Below, piece after piece: positions 16,636 through 25,952 of a stretch of DNA of 64,000 bases. Below the pieces are notes generated by a model. That model made no database searches, was not told the DNA's origin, and saw only the letters and a program-made list of their open reading frames with translations. Position 1 is the stretch's first letter. Each line of letters starts with the position of its first letter. The position numbers and the translations under genes were made by a program. The stretch spans positions 1-64,000 of the forward strand of contig CALDUY010000005.1 in the NCBI GenBank assembly GCA_937923405.1. The letters are read 5' to 3'. This DNA is from an uncultured Gemmataceae bacterium. GTDB lineage: Bacteria > Planctomycetota > Planctomycetia > Gemmatales > Gemmataceae.

Positions 16636-19110
16636 ATGACACTTCAACGAAGTTGCCGGCGATGGTCCACGCGCCTGCTCTTGGCTTTACTTGTCACGGG
16701 ATTCGTCGGTACTGACTCCGTGTTGGCAGCTTCTCCCGTACTTAACGGCGTGATGCCGCGCGGCGGACAGCGTGGCACCGAGGTCACGCTGTTGCTCAGC
16801 GGCGCTCGCCTGACCGATGCCAAAGAGATCATCTTCTACACTCCTGGATTCAAGGTTCAGAAGCTGGAAGTGGTCAACGACACACAGGTCAAAGCTGTCG
16901 TCGCCATCGCGGCAGACTGCCAACTCGGCGAGCATGCCCTACGCCTTCGGGCCGAGTCGGGAATTAGTGAACTCCGCACCTTCTGGGTCGGGGCACTGCC
17001 TGTGGTCGATGAAAAAGAACCCAATAGCGACTTTGCCGCTCCGCAAAAGATCAATCTGAACACCACGGTAAAGGGCATGGTGGACTACGAAGACGTGGAC
17101 TACTACGCCGTTGATTGCAAAAAAGGGCAGCGGCTCTCCGTTGAGATCGAGGGCATGCGTCTGGGGACGACGTTGTTCGATCCCTATATCGCTATCCTCG
17201 ACAGCAAGCGGTTTGAACTAGTGACCAGCGACGATACGCCCCTTTTGGGACAGGATGGTATCTGTTCTATCGTGTGCCCTGAGGATGGCACCTACCTCAT
17301 TCAGGTGCGTGAAACGTCCTATCGGGGCAATGGTAGTAGTCTGTATCGACTGCACGTCGGGACATTTCCGCGACCGTTAGCCGTGATTCCTGCCGGTGGC
17401 AAGGCTGGCGAGGAAATCGAAGTCACTTTGCTGGGCGATCCAACCGGCCCAATCAAGCAAAAAGTAAAGCTACCCGTCAAGGCGGGTGAAAAGTTTGGCA
17501 TCCACGCGCAGGATGCCGGGGGAATCTCCCCCTCAGCGATTCCGTTCCGAGTGAGCGAGGTGCCCAACGCGATTGAGGTTGAGCCAAACGACGATCAGGA
17601 AAAAGCAACTCGAACCGCGTTTCCAGTAGCTTTCAATGGAGTTATCGAAAAAGCAGGGGACATTGATTACTTCCGCTTTAGTGCGAAGAAGGGCACTACC
17701 TATGATGTCCACTGCTGGGCACGTCGGCTTGGATCGCCACTCGATCCGGTGATGACGTTGTTTGCGGCTGGCGGCGGAGCTATTGTGGCAAATGACGATG
17801 CCATCGGTCCCGACAGCTACTTCCGGGTGACCTTCCCCGAGGATCGAGAGTACTGTTTGGTCATCAGCGATCATCTGGGCAAGGGCGGTCCGAACTATTT
17901 CTATCGCGTCGAATTCACTCCAGTCGTCGCTTCGGCGACTGTGTCGATCCCCAAAGTCAGCTTATTCTCGCAAGAACGACAGACGATCAGCGTGCCCCGG
18001 GGTGGGCGAATGGCAACGCTGATGTCAGTGGGCCGTGCAAACTTCGGCGGGGAAGTCACGCTCACGGGACAGGGGTTTCCTGCCGGTGTGGCCATGCACT
18101 GTGAGAACGTCGCTGCTAATCTCGACCTGATTCCCGTAGTTTTCGAGGCCAAGCCAGATGCAGCGATTGGTGGTAGTTTGGGATCGTTCTCGCTTAAACA
18201 TCTCGACGCTAACCATCCGCCAATCGTGACAACGTTCAGTCAATCGCTGGAACTGGTCACTGGAGAACCAGGCCCATCTGTGTACTGGAGAAAAGAGGTC
18301 GATCAACTAGCTGTTGCCGTGACGGAAGAGATTCCTTTCTCCGTAGAGATTGTCGAACCAAAGGCCCCGTTGGTGCAGAGCGGTTCGATGCAGCTGAAGA
18401 TCATCGCCAAGCGAAAACCAGGATTCACCGCACCGATCACGATCTATGCCTTGTGGAATCCTCCAGGAGTTGGATCGGCCTCGGCAGTAACGATTCCGGC
18501 CAACGCCAACGAGGTATTGTTACCGATGAACGCGGCTGGAAATGCTCAAGTTAAGAAGTGGAAAACCGCTGTTCTCGCTGTCAGCGACATCGGTAAAGGG
18601 CCGATGTGGACCTCGTCACAGTTGGCCACCATCGAAATTGCCCCGCCGTTTTTGGCGGTAACCATGGAACGCCCTGCCGTGGAACAAGGCAAAGAAACGG
18701 AACTGTTCTGTAAGGTGCAACAGATCACTCCGTTTGAAGGCAAAGCCAAGGTGACGCTCTTGGGACTGCCGCCTTCGGTTGTGGCTCCCGAGGTCGAGAT
18801 CACTAAGGACACGAAAGAGTTTCCTTTCAAGATTACCACCCAACCGAATAGTCCCGCGGGTATACACCGCAATTTGTTCTGTCAAGTGGTACTGACACAC
18901 AACGGCGAACCAGTTGTTAGCAGCACCGGCGGAAGCGAACTGCGCATCGATGTACCGATCGTCAAGACCACGCCAGCACCGATGCCGGCGGCAACTCCCG
19001 CTCAGCCTGCGGCAGCTGCTCCGGCTCCTCCGAAGCGACTGACCCGCCTTGAACAGCTTCGCAAAGAGCAGGAAGAGCGAGAAAAAGCGAACGGCATGCC
19101 GAACAAATAA
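16636..19110 (+). CDS. Exported PPC-domain protein
   Basis: The 824-residue product has a signal sequence (RLLLALLVTGFVGTDSVLAA), an IPT/TIG-like Ig domain (SPVLNGVMPRGGQRGTEVTLLLSG), and two bacterial pre-peptidase C-terminal (PPC) domains: one around residues 130-255 (EKEPNSDFAAPQKI..VDYYAVDCKKGQRLSVEI) and one around 310-430 (EVEPNDDQEKATRT..DIDYFRFSAKKGTTYDVH). The remainder is Ig-like beta sandwich and a Pro/Ala-rich, then charged tail (LEQLRKEQEEREKANG). No catalytic domain is seen. PPC domains assist secretion or surface binding. I chose the ATG at 16636 because the signal peptide begins there. It stands between the DUF1501 and DUF1549/1553 genes, and likely forms an extracellular assembly with them. 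Confidence 0.88.
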   Translation: MTLQRSCRRWSTRLLLALLVTGFVGTDSVLAASPVLNGVMPRGGQRGTEVTLLLSGARLTDAKEIIFYTPGFKVQKLEVVNDTQVKAVVAIAADCQLGEHALRLRAESGISELRTFWVGALPVVDEKEPNSDFAAPQKINLNTTVKGMVDYEDVDYYAVDCKKGQRLSVEIEGMRLGTTLFDPYIAILDSKRFELVTSDDTPLLGQDGICSIVCPEDGTYLIQVRETSYRGNGSSLYRLHVGTFPRPLAVIPAGGKAGEEIEVTLLGDPTGPIKQKVKLPVKAGEKFGIHAQDAGGISPSAIPFRVSEVPNAIEVEPNDDQEKATRTAFPVAFNGVIEKAGDIDYFRFSAKKGTTYDVHCWARRLGSPLDPVMTLFAAGGGAIVANDDAIGPDSYFRVTFPEDREYCLVISDHLGKGGPNYFYRVEFTPVVASATVSIPKVSLFSQERQTISVPRGGRMATLMSVGRANFGGEVTLTGQGFPAGVAMHCENVAANLDLIPVVFEAKPDAAIGGSLGSFSLKHLDANHPPIVTTFSQSLELVTGEPGPSVYWRKEVDQLAVAVTEEIPFSVEIVEPKAPLVQSGSMQLKIIAKRKPGFTAPITIYALWNPPGVGSASAVTIPANANEVLLPMNAAGNAQVKKWKTAVLAVSDIGKGPMWTSSQLATIEIAPPFLAVTMERPAVEQGKETELFCKVQQITPFEGKAKVTLLGLPPSVVAPEVEITKDTKEFPFKITTQPNSPAGIHRNLFCQVVLTHNGEPVVSSTGGSELRIDVPIVKTTPAPMPAATPAQPAAAAPAPPKRLTRLEQLRKEQEEREKANGMPNK

Positions 19111-19135
19111 CCGACAAAATCGAGTAAAAATAGCC

Positions 19136-21550
19136 ATGAATCGGATTGCACTTCTAGTGAGCTTAGTGATTGTCTCGGTGTCGGCTCAGGCTCAAGAACT
19201 GACGGGCATCGAGGTTTATCCTGGCGACATCAACTTGCTCACGGCCCGTGGACGACAGACGTTCGTTGTCCAGGCCAGCTATGCCGATGGCATCACCCGC
19301 GATGTGACGGCCCAGTGCAAGGTGACGTTGGCAAATCCTGGTTTGGCCAAGATCGACAAAAATCTGGTCACTCCTCTGGCGGACGGGGAGACGCAACTCA
19401 TCGTCGAGTTCGGCGGAAAGTCTAAGACGATTCCCGTGAAGGTCAAAGATGCCAAGGTCGACCGGCCTATTAGTTTCAAACTGGACGTGATGCCGATTTT
19501 CATGCGAGCAGGCTGCAACTCCGGCGGCTGCCACGGAGCAGCTCGCGGCAAAGACGGATTTCGCTTGTCGCTGTTCGGGTTCGATGCGGACGGCGATCAT
19601 TATCGCCTGACCCGAGAACTACCAGGCCGACGCATTAATCTATCGCTTCCGCAAGAAAGCCTACTCATCGAAAAGGCTCTGGGCAAAGTGCCGCATACCG
19701 GTGGGGCACGCATCAAAGAAGGCGACCCGTACTACCACGACCTCATTCGCTGGATAGAGGCCAAGGCCCCCAACGACCCAGCAACGATCCCGACGCCAGT
19801 GGGGCTAGACATTTATCCCAAGCAAGCGGTGCTAGACGGCAAGGGCGAACTGCAACAGATGGTGGTTCGCGCCACCTACAGCGACGGTACGGTTCGAGAT
19901 GTCACTTCTCTGTCACTGTTTCTAAGCAGTAACGACAACTCGGCTAAAATCAGCGACGATGGGCTAGTCACTGCCAACGAACGCGGCGAGGCGTTCGTCA
20001 TGGCCCGCTTCGCCACCTTCACCGTTGGCGCTCAGATTATCGTTTTGCCCAAAGGGTTGAAATTCACTTGGCCGAATGTCGAGGAACGCAACTATATCGA
20101 CACGTTGGTTCACAACAAGCTGAAAAAGCTCCGCATTCTGCCTGGAGAAGTCTGCGACGATGAAACCTTCCTGCGTCGAGTGTATCTCGACATCGTCGGG
20201 GTGCTGCCGACAGTCGAGGAATACTCCAAGTTCATCAGCAGCAGCGAGCCGAACAAGCGTGCCAAGCTGATCGATGAACTGTTAGAGCGAAAAGAATTTG
20301 CAGAGTTATGGGTGCTGAAATGGGCGGAACTTTTGCAGATTCGCTCTTCTCAACAGGTCAGCTACAAGGCGATGTTGCTGTACTACGAATGGCTGCAGCA
20401 ACGCATTGCTCAGAATGTACCAGTGGATGTGTGGGTCCAAGAGTTGCTCGGAGCCTCGGGAGGCACGTTCAAGAACCCGGCAACGAATTTCTATCAGAAC
20501 GAGACCGACATTCTGAAGTTGACGGAGAATGTCGCCCAGGTGTTCATGGGCATGCGCATTCAGTGTGCCCAATGTCACAATCATCCCTTCGATCGCTGGA
20601 CGATGGATGATTACTACAGCTTCGCAGCGTTCTTCGCACAAATTGGACGCAAAGGCACGGATGATCCCCGCGAGGTGATCGTCTTCAACAGCCGAGGCGG
20701 TGAGGTGTCTCATCCTGTGCGTGGTGGAGCGATGAAGCCGAAATTTCTCGGCGGCATCGAACCCGATTTGAAGGGGGAAGATCGGCGAGTGGTGCTGGCT
20801 CGCTGGCTGGCTTCCCCGGAGAATCCATACTTCGCCACAGGACTGGCCAATCGCGTTTGGCACCACTTCTTCGGCGTTGGCATCATCGAAGAAGTAGATG
20901 ACGTGCGAATCTCGAACCCGGCCAGTAATCCCGAGTTACTCGCCGAGTTGGGCAAACGATTCACGTCGTACAAGTACGACTTCAAGAAACTCGTTCGCGA
21001 CATCTGCAACTCGCGAACTTATCAACTCTCCACCAAGACCAACGAGAGCAACGAAGGCGATACACGAAACTTTGCCCGAGCCTATCTGCGACGGATCAAG
21101 GCCGAGACGTTCCTCGATTGTATTTCCCAGGTGACGGAGACCAAAAATAAGTTCCCCGGCCTGCCTAATGGTGCCCGCGCGGTTCAAATCGCCGACGGAA
21201 CGGTCAGCACCTACTTCCTGACGACATTCGGACGCGCTCAACGAGAGACGGTTTGCTCCTGCGAGGTGCGTCTGGAACCAACGTTGTCACAGTCGTTACA
21301 CTTGCTTAATGGAGATGCGACGACTTCGCGCATCATCAATGGCAACGTGATCGGCAAACGCTTGGCGGAAAATAAGACGATCGCGCAAATCATCGAAGAG
21401 CTGTACATTCGCTGTCTGAGCCGCAAACCGACTGGAGCGGAAGTGGCAAAATTGGTAGCGATGGTGGACGCTGAACCCGATAAAAAGACCGCTTTAGAAG
21501 ATGTCTTTTGGTCGTTGTTGAATTCGCGCGAGTTCATGTTTAACCATTGA
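19136..21550 (+). CDS. Exported DUF1549/DUF1553 protein with Big2-like domains and heme-like motifs
   Basis: The 804-residue protein begins with a signal peptide (MNRIALLVSLVIVSVSAQAQ). Two Ig-like (Big2-type) domains are seen, around residues 23-110 (LTGIEVYPGDINLLTARG) and 220-310 (VGLDIYPKQAVLDGKGE). Between them lies AGCNSGGCHGAARGKDGF, a CX4CH sequence (Cys127, Cys132, His133). DUF1549 follows (DDETFLRRVYLDIVGVLPTVEEY), with a standard CxxCH in RIQCAQCHNHPFDRW, then DUF1553 (RWLASPENPYFATGLANRVWHHFFG ending NSREFMFNH). These families are planctomycete-typical; role unknown. The start at 19136 is chosen because the signal peptide begins there; the frame is open further upstream but overlaps the preceding gene. 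Confidence 0.92.
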   Translation: MNRIALLVSLVIVSVSAQAQELTGIEVYPGDINLLTARGRQTFVVQASYADGITRDVTAQCKVTLANPGLAKIDKNLVTPLADGETQLIVEFGGKSKTIPVKVKDAKVDRPISFKLDVMPIFMRAGCNSGGCHGAARGKDGFRLSLFGFDADGDHYRLTRELPGRRINLSLPQESLLIEKALGKVPHTGGARIKEGDPYYHDLIRWIEAKAPNDPATIPTPVGLDIYPKQAVLDGKGELQQMVVRATYSDGTVRDVTSLSLFLSSNDNSAKISDDGLVTANERGEAFVMARFATFTVGAQIIVLPKGLKFTWPNVEERNYIDTLVHNKLKKLRILPGEVCDDETFLRRVYLDIVGVLPTVEEYSKFISSSEPNKRAKLIDELLERKEFAELWVLKWAELLQIRSSQQVSYKAMLLYYEWLQQRIAQNVPVDVWVQELLGASGGTFKNPATNFYQNETDILKLTENVAQVFMGMRIQCAQCHNHPFDRWTMDDYYSFAAFFAQIGRKGTDDPREVIVFNSRGGEVSHPVRGGAMKPKFLGGIEPDLKGEDRRVVLARWLASPENPYFATGLANRVWHHFFGVGIIEEVDDVRISNPASNPELLAELGKRFTSYKYDFKKLVRDICNSRTYQLSTKTNESNEGDTRNFARAYLRRIKAETFLDCISQVTETKNKFPGLPNGARAVQIADGTVSTYFLTTFGRAQRETVCSCEVRLEPTLSQSLHLLNGDATTSRIINGNVIGKRLAENKTIAQIIEELYIRCLSRKPTGAEVAKLVAMVDAEPDKKTALEDVFWSLLNSREFMFNH

Positions 21551-21572
21551 GACCTTCGACGAGAATGTATCG

Positions 21573-23606
21573 ATGAACCTAGTGTTGATACTCACCCTGC
21601 TGTCAGGGCAACAAGCCAAGCCCGAGCGGATCACCTTCGACGACCACGTCCTACCGATCATGAAGGATAAGTGCGTCGGGTGTCATAGCGTGGACAAGAA
21701 ACGCGGTGGTTTGGTCGTGAACAACTACACGGCTTTGATGGCTGGTGGTTCCTCGGGAGCGGCAGTCAAACCTGGCGATCCGGATGGTAGTCTGCTGTAT
21801 AAGGTGATGGCTCACACCTCGGAACCGTTCATGCCGCCGAAGCAGGATAAACTGCCGCAAGCAACGCTAGACGTGATCCACAAATGGATCGCTGGTGGAG
21901 CACCGGAGAATGCTGGTAGCAAGGTGGTGATGGCCGAGAAACCAAAAGTCGATTTCACCCTAAAGGGAGTGGAAAAGGGCAAACCAGCCGTTGTGCCGAT
22001 GCCGCCCGCGACGCTACCACTGCGAACCGTGATACGGGCAGGACGCGATACTGCAGTAACCGCGATGGCCAGCAGTCCCTGGGCACCACTGGTCGCGGTC
22101 GGTGGGCAAAAGCAGGTCTTGCTCTACAACACCGACTCGCTCGAACTCGTCGGCGTGTTGCCATTCCCCGAAGGTACGCCTAATGTTCTCAAGTTTTCGC
22201 GGAATGGCAGTCTTTTGCTAGTAGGCGGCGGTCGAGCTGGCAAATCCGGGCGAGTGGTTATCTGGAGCATTACTAAGGGCGAACGACTGTTGGCAGTCGG
22301 AGACGAGAACGATACCGTTCTGGCCGCCGACATCAGCCCCGATCAGACGCGAATTGCCCTGGGCGGCCCCTCGAAACTGGTGCGAATCTACTCGACGAAA
22401 GACGGCACTTTGTTGCACGAGCTTAAGAAGCATACGGACTGGATTACGAGCCTGGAGTTCAGTCCGGATGGTGTGCTGCTGGCAACTGGGGATCGGAACG
22501 GAGGCATGTTCGTCTGGGAAGCGTTCACCGCCCGAGAATACTTCGCCCTGCGGGGCCATACCGCCGCGATCACGGACATCAGCTGGCGACCAGACAGCAA
22601 CGTCGTCGGGGCCTGCGGAGAAGATGGCACTATTCGTCTTTTTGAGATGGAAAATGGCGGACAAATCCGCAACTGGGGCGCGCACGGAGGAGGTGCCCGG
22701 TCGATGCACTACGCACGGGATGGCCGAATCGTCTCCACGGGACGCGACCGTGTAACTAAACTCTGGGATGGAAACGGCGCGGCTCAGCGTTCCTTCGAGG
22801 CTCACCCCGACGTGGCCTTGAAAACAGTCTTCAGCCATGATGCCGGACGAGTGCTGGCCTCGGATTGGACTGGGCAAATCGCCGTTTGGAATACGGCGGA
22901 TGGCAAGCGCGTCGGAACACTGACCGCCAATCCCCCCACTCCAGAAGAGCAACTCGCCGCCACGCAAGCCACTCTGGCGGAAAAGCAGAAACTCTTCGAG
23001 GCTCACACGGCAACTTTCAAGGCGACTGAGGCGATACTAGCCAAGGCGATGACCGACTTAGCCGCTGCACAGAAAGCGGTGACCGACACCACAGCCGCGT
23101 TCAAAGCCGCCGAGCAAAAGTTGGCCCAAGTGCGAGCCACGGTGACGACCAGTCAAACCGCCCTGAGCAACGCCCAGAAAGAAGAAAAGGCGAAGGACAC
23201 GCTCGCCAAAGCGTTGGCCGAGGCCGCTGCCAAGGTGAAAGCTGAAGCCGAGAAATCCAAGGACAACACGAAGTTGCAGGAGGTCGCCACTCGGGCAGAA
23301 ACCCTCGCTTCGCAGGCGGCCACGGAATGGACACTCGCTCAAAAAAACACCGCCGACATGGCTGCCGCTCTGAAGGTCGTAGAGTCTAGTCTCCAAGCGG
23401 CACAACAGGCAGTGCAGACTGCTCAGGCGGCGATGCAGACTGCGACCAACGCAGTTCCTCCGTTGGATCAGGCGGTTAAGAATGCTCAAGCGAAGCTGGC
23501 GTCGGACAAGGCAGCACTGGATCAGATCACGGCGGAATTAACCGCCATCAAAGCGATCGTGTCGAAGTGGCAAGCCGTGGCGAAGGCAACTCCAGCCGAC
23601 AAGTAA
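21573..23606 (+). CDS. Exported c-type cytochrome / WD40 / coiled-coil fusion
   Basis: The 677-residue product has a short signal sequence, then a planctomycete-type cytochrome c domain (residues about 20-115) with CVGCH and a Met ligand candidate in EPFMPPKQDKL. Residues of about 150-450 form WD40 repeats (for example HTDWITSLEFSPDGVLLATGDRNGGMFVWE and HTAAITDISWRPDSNVVGACGEDGTIRLFE). The last 220 residues are Ala/Lys/Gln-rich and almost certainly a long coiled coil (TPEEQLAATQATLAEKQKL onwards). The gene lies 22 bp after the DUF1549/1553 gene and closes the run. The architecture suggests a redox-active scaffold on the cell surface; this is inference. Confidence 0.9.
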   Translation: MNLVLILTLLSGQQAKPERITFDDHVLPIMKDKCVGCHSVDKKRGGLVVNNYTALMAGGSSGAAVKPGDPDGSLLYKVMAHTSEPFMPPKQDKLPQATLDVIHKWIAGGAPENAGSKVVMAEKPKVDFTLKGVEKGKPAVVPMPPATLPLRTVIRAGRDTAVTAMASSPWAPLVAVGGQKQVLLYNTDSLELVGVLPFPEGTPNVLKFSRNGSLLLVGGGRAGKSGRVVIWSITKGERLLAVGDENDTVLAADISPDQTRIALGGPSKLVRIYSTKDGTLLHELKKHTDWITSLEFSPDGVLLATGDRNGGMFVWEAFTAREYFALRGHTAAITDISWRPDSNVVGACGEDGTIRLFEMENGGQIRNWGAHGGGARSMHYARDGRIVSTGRDRVTKLWDGNGAAQRSFEAHPDVALKTVFSHDAGRVLASDWTGQIAVWNTADGKRVGTLTANPPTPEEQLAATQATLAEKQKLFEAHTATFKATEAILAKAMTDLAAAQKAVTDTTAAFKAAEQKLAQVRATVTTSQTALSNAQKEEKAKDTLAKALAEAAAKVKAEAEKSKDNTKLQEVATRAETLASQAATEWTLAQKNTADMAAALKVVESSLQAAQQAVQTAQAAMQTATNAVPPLDQAVKNAQAKLASDKAALDQITAELTAIKAIVSKWQAVAKATPADK

Positions 23607-23623
23607 GAGAATGCCAACCAATC

Positions 23624-23652
23624 AATTGCCCCGCAAGCAACGCGCGGCAATT
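23624..23652 (+). terminator. Possible terminator after the exported-protein run
   Basis: AATTGCC (23624-23630) and GGCAATT (23646-23652) pair, and the stem extends inward by three more pairs after one mismatch, enclosing a small loop. It is followed by ttcaattc rather than a strong T-run, so it may be weak. It lies just downstream of the cytochrome-WD40 stop and just upstream of the argB promoter. Confidence 0.35.
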
Positions 23653-23673
23653 TCAATTCAACATCGATCCTTA

Positions 23674-23701
23674 TTGACACGCGCGCGGGGCGGTTTACAA
23701 T
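23674..23701 (+). promoter_or_regulatory. Sigma70-type promoter of the arginine genes
   Basis: A consensus -35 TTGACA (23674-23679) and a near-consensus -10 TACAAT (23696-23701) are separated by 16 bp. The site lies 33 bases upstream of the argB ATG. It is the clearest housekeeping promoter in the window. No obvious ArgR-like palindrome was recognised around it. Confidence 0.75.
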
Positions 23702-23734
23702 GACTTTTTCCGCTACCCAGGAATATAAGGATCG

Positions 23735-24619
23735 ATGGACGACGCGATTCGCAAAGCAGAGGTTCTGATCGAGGCGCTGAGCTACATTCGCCGCTTTCAT
23801 CATCGACTCACGGTGATCAAGCTGGGCGGCAGTGTCATGGAAGATGCCGACGCGCTAACCGCCACGTTGCAGGATGTTGTCTTCATGGCGACGGTGGGGC
23901 TGCGTCCCGTGTTAGTACACGGAGGGGGCAAACCGATCGATCGAGCCATGGCTTCCTCGGGATTGACTCCACGTAAAGTGCTGGGACGCCGCTACACCGA
24001 CCCGGCCACGCTCGACATTGTGGTTCGAGTTCTCATCGATGAAATCAACAGTGACATTGTCGCTCGCATTCGTCAACTAGGCGGACGTGCCATCGGCCTA
24101 CATCGACCGCCTTTACCCGTTCTCTTCGGCCAACCACTCACGTTACTCGGCCCTGAAGGGGAACCTATCGATTTGGGTCGAGTAGGCTACGTCACCCGAG
24201 TCGATAGCGAATTGATTCATTCGTTCTGTGCCGGTCGAGTGATTCCGGTGATCCCCTCGCTGGCTCTGGAGGAACCCGAAGGGGTCCACTGGCTGAACGT
24301 CAACGCCGACACGGCGGCCGCTGCCGTCGCCCGAGAATTAGACGCAGAAAAACTAGTCTTTCTCAGCGATACTCCGGGGATCTTACGAGACCGCCGAGAT
24401 GCCACCACGCTGATTTCTCATTTGGATTCAGATGCTTGTCGCGATCTGATAGCTCAAGGAATCATCGATAGCGGAATGATTCCCAAGGTCGAGGCGTGTC
24501 TGGAGGCACTCCAGGGCGGGGTCAAGAAGACACACATGATCGATGGCCGACTTAGGCACTCGCTTTTGTTGGAAATCTATACCGATCGCGGTGTTGGTAC
24601 CGAAATTACGCTTCACTGA
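23735..24619 (+). CDS. argB: Acetylglutamate kinase
   Basis: The 294-residue enzyme phosphorylates N-acetylglutamate, the second step of arginine synthesis. Amino-acid kinase landmarks are present: VIKLGGSVM with the catalytic Lys, VHGGGKPID, the Arg-rich RYTDPATLDIV segment, NVNADTAAAAVARELDAEKLVFLSDTPGIL, and SGMIPKVEACLEAL. The N-terminal helix (AIRKAEVLIEALSYIRRFH) is of the kind associated with arginine-sensitive hexameric enzymes, suggesting feedback inhibition; that is inference. It is first in argB-argD-argF and follows a clear promoter. argC and argJ are not in the window. Confidence 0.96.
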   Translation: MDDAIRKAEVLIEALSYIRRFHHRLTVIKLGGSVMEDADALTATLQDVVFMATVGLRPVLVHGGGKPIDRAMASSGLTPRKVLGRRYTDPATLDIVVRVLIDEINSDIVARIRQLGGRAIGLHRPPLPVLFGQPLTLLGPEGEPIDLGRVGYVTRVDSELIHSFCAGRVIPVIPSLALEEPEGVHWLNVNADTAAAAVARELDAEKLVFLSDTPGILRDRRDATTLISHLDSDACRDLIAQGIIDSGMIPKVEACLEALQGGVKKTHMIDGRLRHSLLLEIYTDRGVGTEITLH

Positions 24620-24691
24620 TTTGCCGAATTCGCGTTCCGCCAGGCATCACTGAATGCTGACAGTTGCCCCTTGTTCGCTGGATGGACTACG

Positions 24692-25888
24692 ATGAACCCT
24701 GCGACGATTGAACGTTATAAAAAGCACGTCATCGCCAACTACGGACGGTTTCCTGTTTGCCTGGTTCGCGGTGAGGGGTCGCGCGTTTGGGATGATGAGG
24801 GAAGGGAATATCTCGATTTCTTCCCTGGTTGGGGTTGTGGATTACTTGGTCACTGCCCACCACGCATCGTCGAAGCCGTGCGTGAACAAGTGGGGCGATT
24901 GATCCACGTGCCCAATACTTGGCACACCGAACCTCAGGGATTGCTTGCCGAAGCGCTGGGCCAGCGTACCACCTGGAACGCCCAGAGCTTCTTCTGTAAT
25001 TCAGGCACGGAAGCGAACGAAGCTGCCATCAAGTTGGCCCGACTGAACGGCAAACCAAATCGCTACAAGATTATCACGACCATCAACAGCTTCCACGGTC
25101 GAACGATGGGAGCCCTCACTGCCACTGGTCAGCCGAAGTATCATCAGGGCGTCGATCCCATGTTGCCGGGGTTCTCGCATGTCCCATTCGGCGATCTAGA
25201 CGCAATGGCAGCGGCGATTGATGCAGAGACGATCGCTCTGATGGTGGAACCGATCCAAGGCGAGGGCGGGATCAACTTGCCGCCGACAGGGTATCTCGAA
25301 GGGCTACGTCAACTGGCTAACCAACATAAGTTGTTGCTCATCTTCGACGAAGTTCAAACCGGAATGGGTCGAACCGGCAAATGGTTTGCCCATCAACTGT
25401 ACGGAGTCGAACCAGATATCATGACGTTGGCCAAGGCGTTGGCCGGAGGTGTCGCCATGGGAGCCATGTTGGCCCGGCCCGAGGTTGCGGAGAAACTCCG
25501 TCCCGGGACACACGCAGCGACGTTCGGCGGAAATCCCCTGGCCGCTGTCGCCGCTTTGGCCACGATTGACACCATTGAACAACAAGGCTTGTTACAACGA
25601 GCTGAGACGATCGGTCAGCGGTTCCAGTCGTTCTTCGAAGGACTGCGTCCTCGTTGTCCGTGGATTAAGGACGTGCGCGTACGCGGCTGCATGATCGGCG
25701 TAGAACTGGCGCTGGACGGAGCCGGCCTGGTCAAGCAATGCATGGATAAGGGGTTGCTTATCAACTGCACTCATGGAACCGTACTTCGGTTGCTACCGGC
25801 GATGAATCTCAGCGAGGCCGAACTGGAGCAAGGGTGCAGCATTCTGGAGGAGGTTCTTGTCACCGTGAAAGGGGAGGGGCAGGGCTGA
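24692..25888 (+). CDS. argD: Acetylornithine aminotransferase
   Basis: The 398-residue PLP enzyme converts N-acetylglutamate semialdehyde to N-acetylornithine. Class III aminotransferase motifs are visible: NSGTEANEAAIKLAR, the NSFHGRTMGALTATGQ segment, VEPIQGEGGI, LLIFDEVQTGMGRTGKWFAHQ, and the PLP lysine in DIMTLAKALAGGVAMGAM. The ATG at 24692 is used because homology starts at NPATIERYKKHVIANYGR; the frame is open from a TTG at 24671. It lies 72 bp after argB. It could also serve succinyldiaminopimelate, as ArgD does in some bacteria. Confidence 0.95.
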   Translation: MNPATIERYKKHVIANYGRFPVCLVRGEGSRVWDDEGREYLDFFPGWGCGLLGHCPPRIVEAVREQVGRLIHVPNTWHTEPQGLLAEALGQRTTWNAQSFFCNSGTEANEAAIKLARLNGKPNRYKIITTINSFHGRTMGALTATGQPKYHQGVDPMLPGFSHVPFGDLDAMAAAIDAETIALMVEPIQGEGGINLPPTGYLEGLRQLANQHKLLLIFDEVQTGMGRTGKWFAHQLYGVEPDIMTLAKALAGGVAMGAMLARPEVAEKLRPGTHAATFGGNPLAAVAALATIDTIEQQGLLQRAETIGQRFQSFFEGLRPRCPWIKDVRVRGCMIGVELALDGAGLVKQCMDKGLLINCTHGTVLRLLPAMNLSEAELEQGCSILEEVLVTVKGEGQG

Positions 25889-25952
25889 GACGAGAAACTT
25901 GGATTTTCTCCGTCCTCCTGACCACTTTATCCTTACATAGAGGGTGCTGGGT

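Noticed and set aside
20306..20866. 186-codon minus-strand frame inside the DUF1549 gene
   Set aside because: It overlaps a conserved coding region and has no recognisable product.
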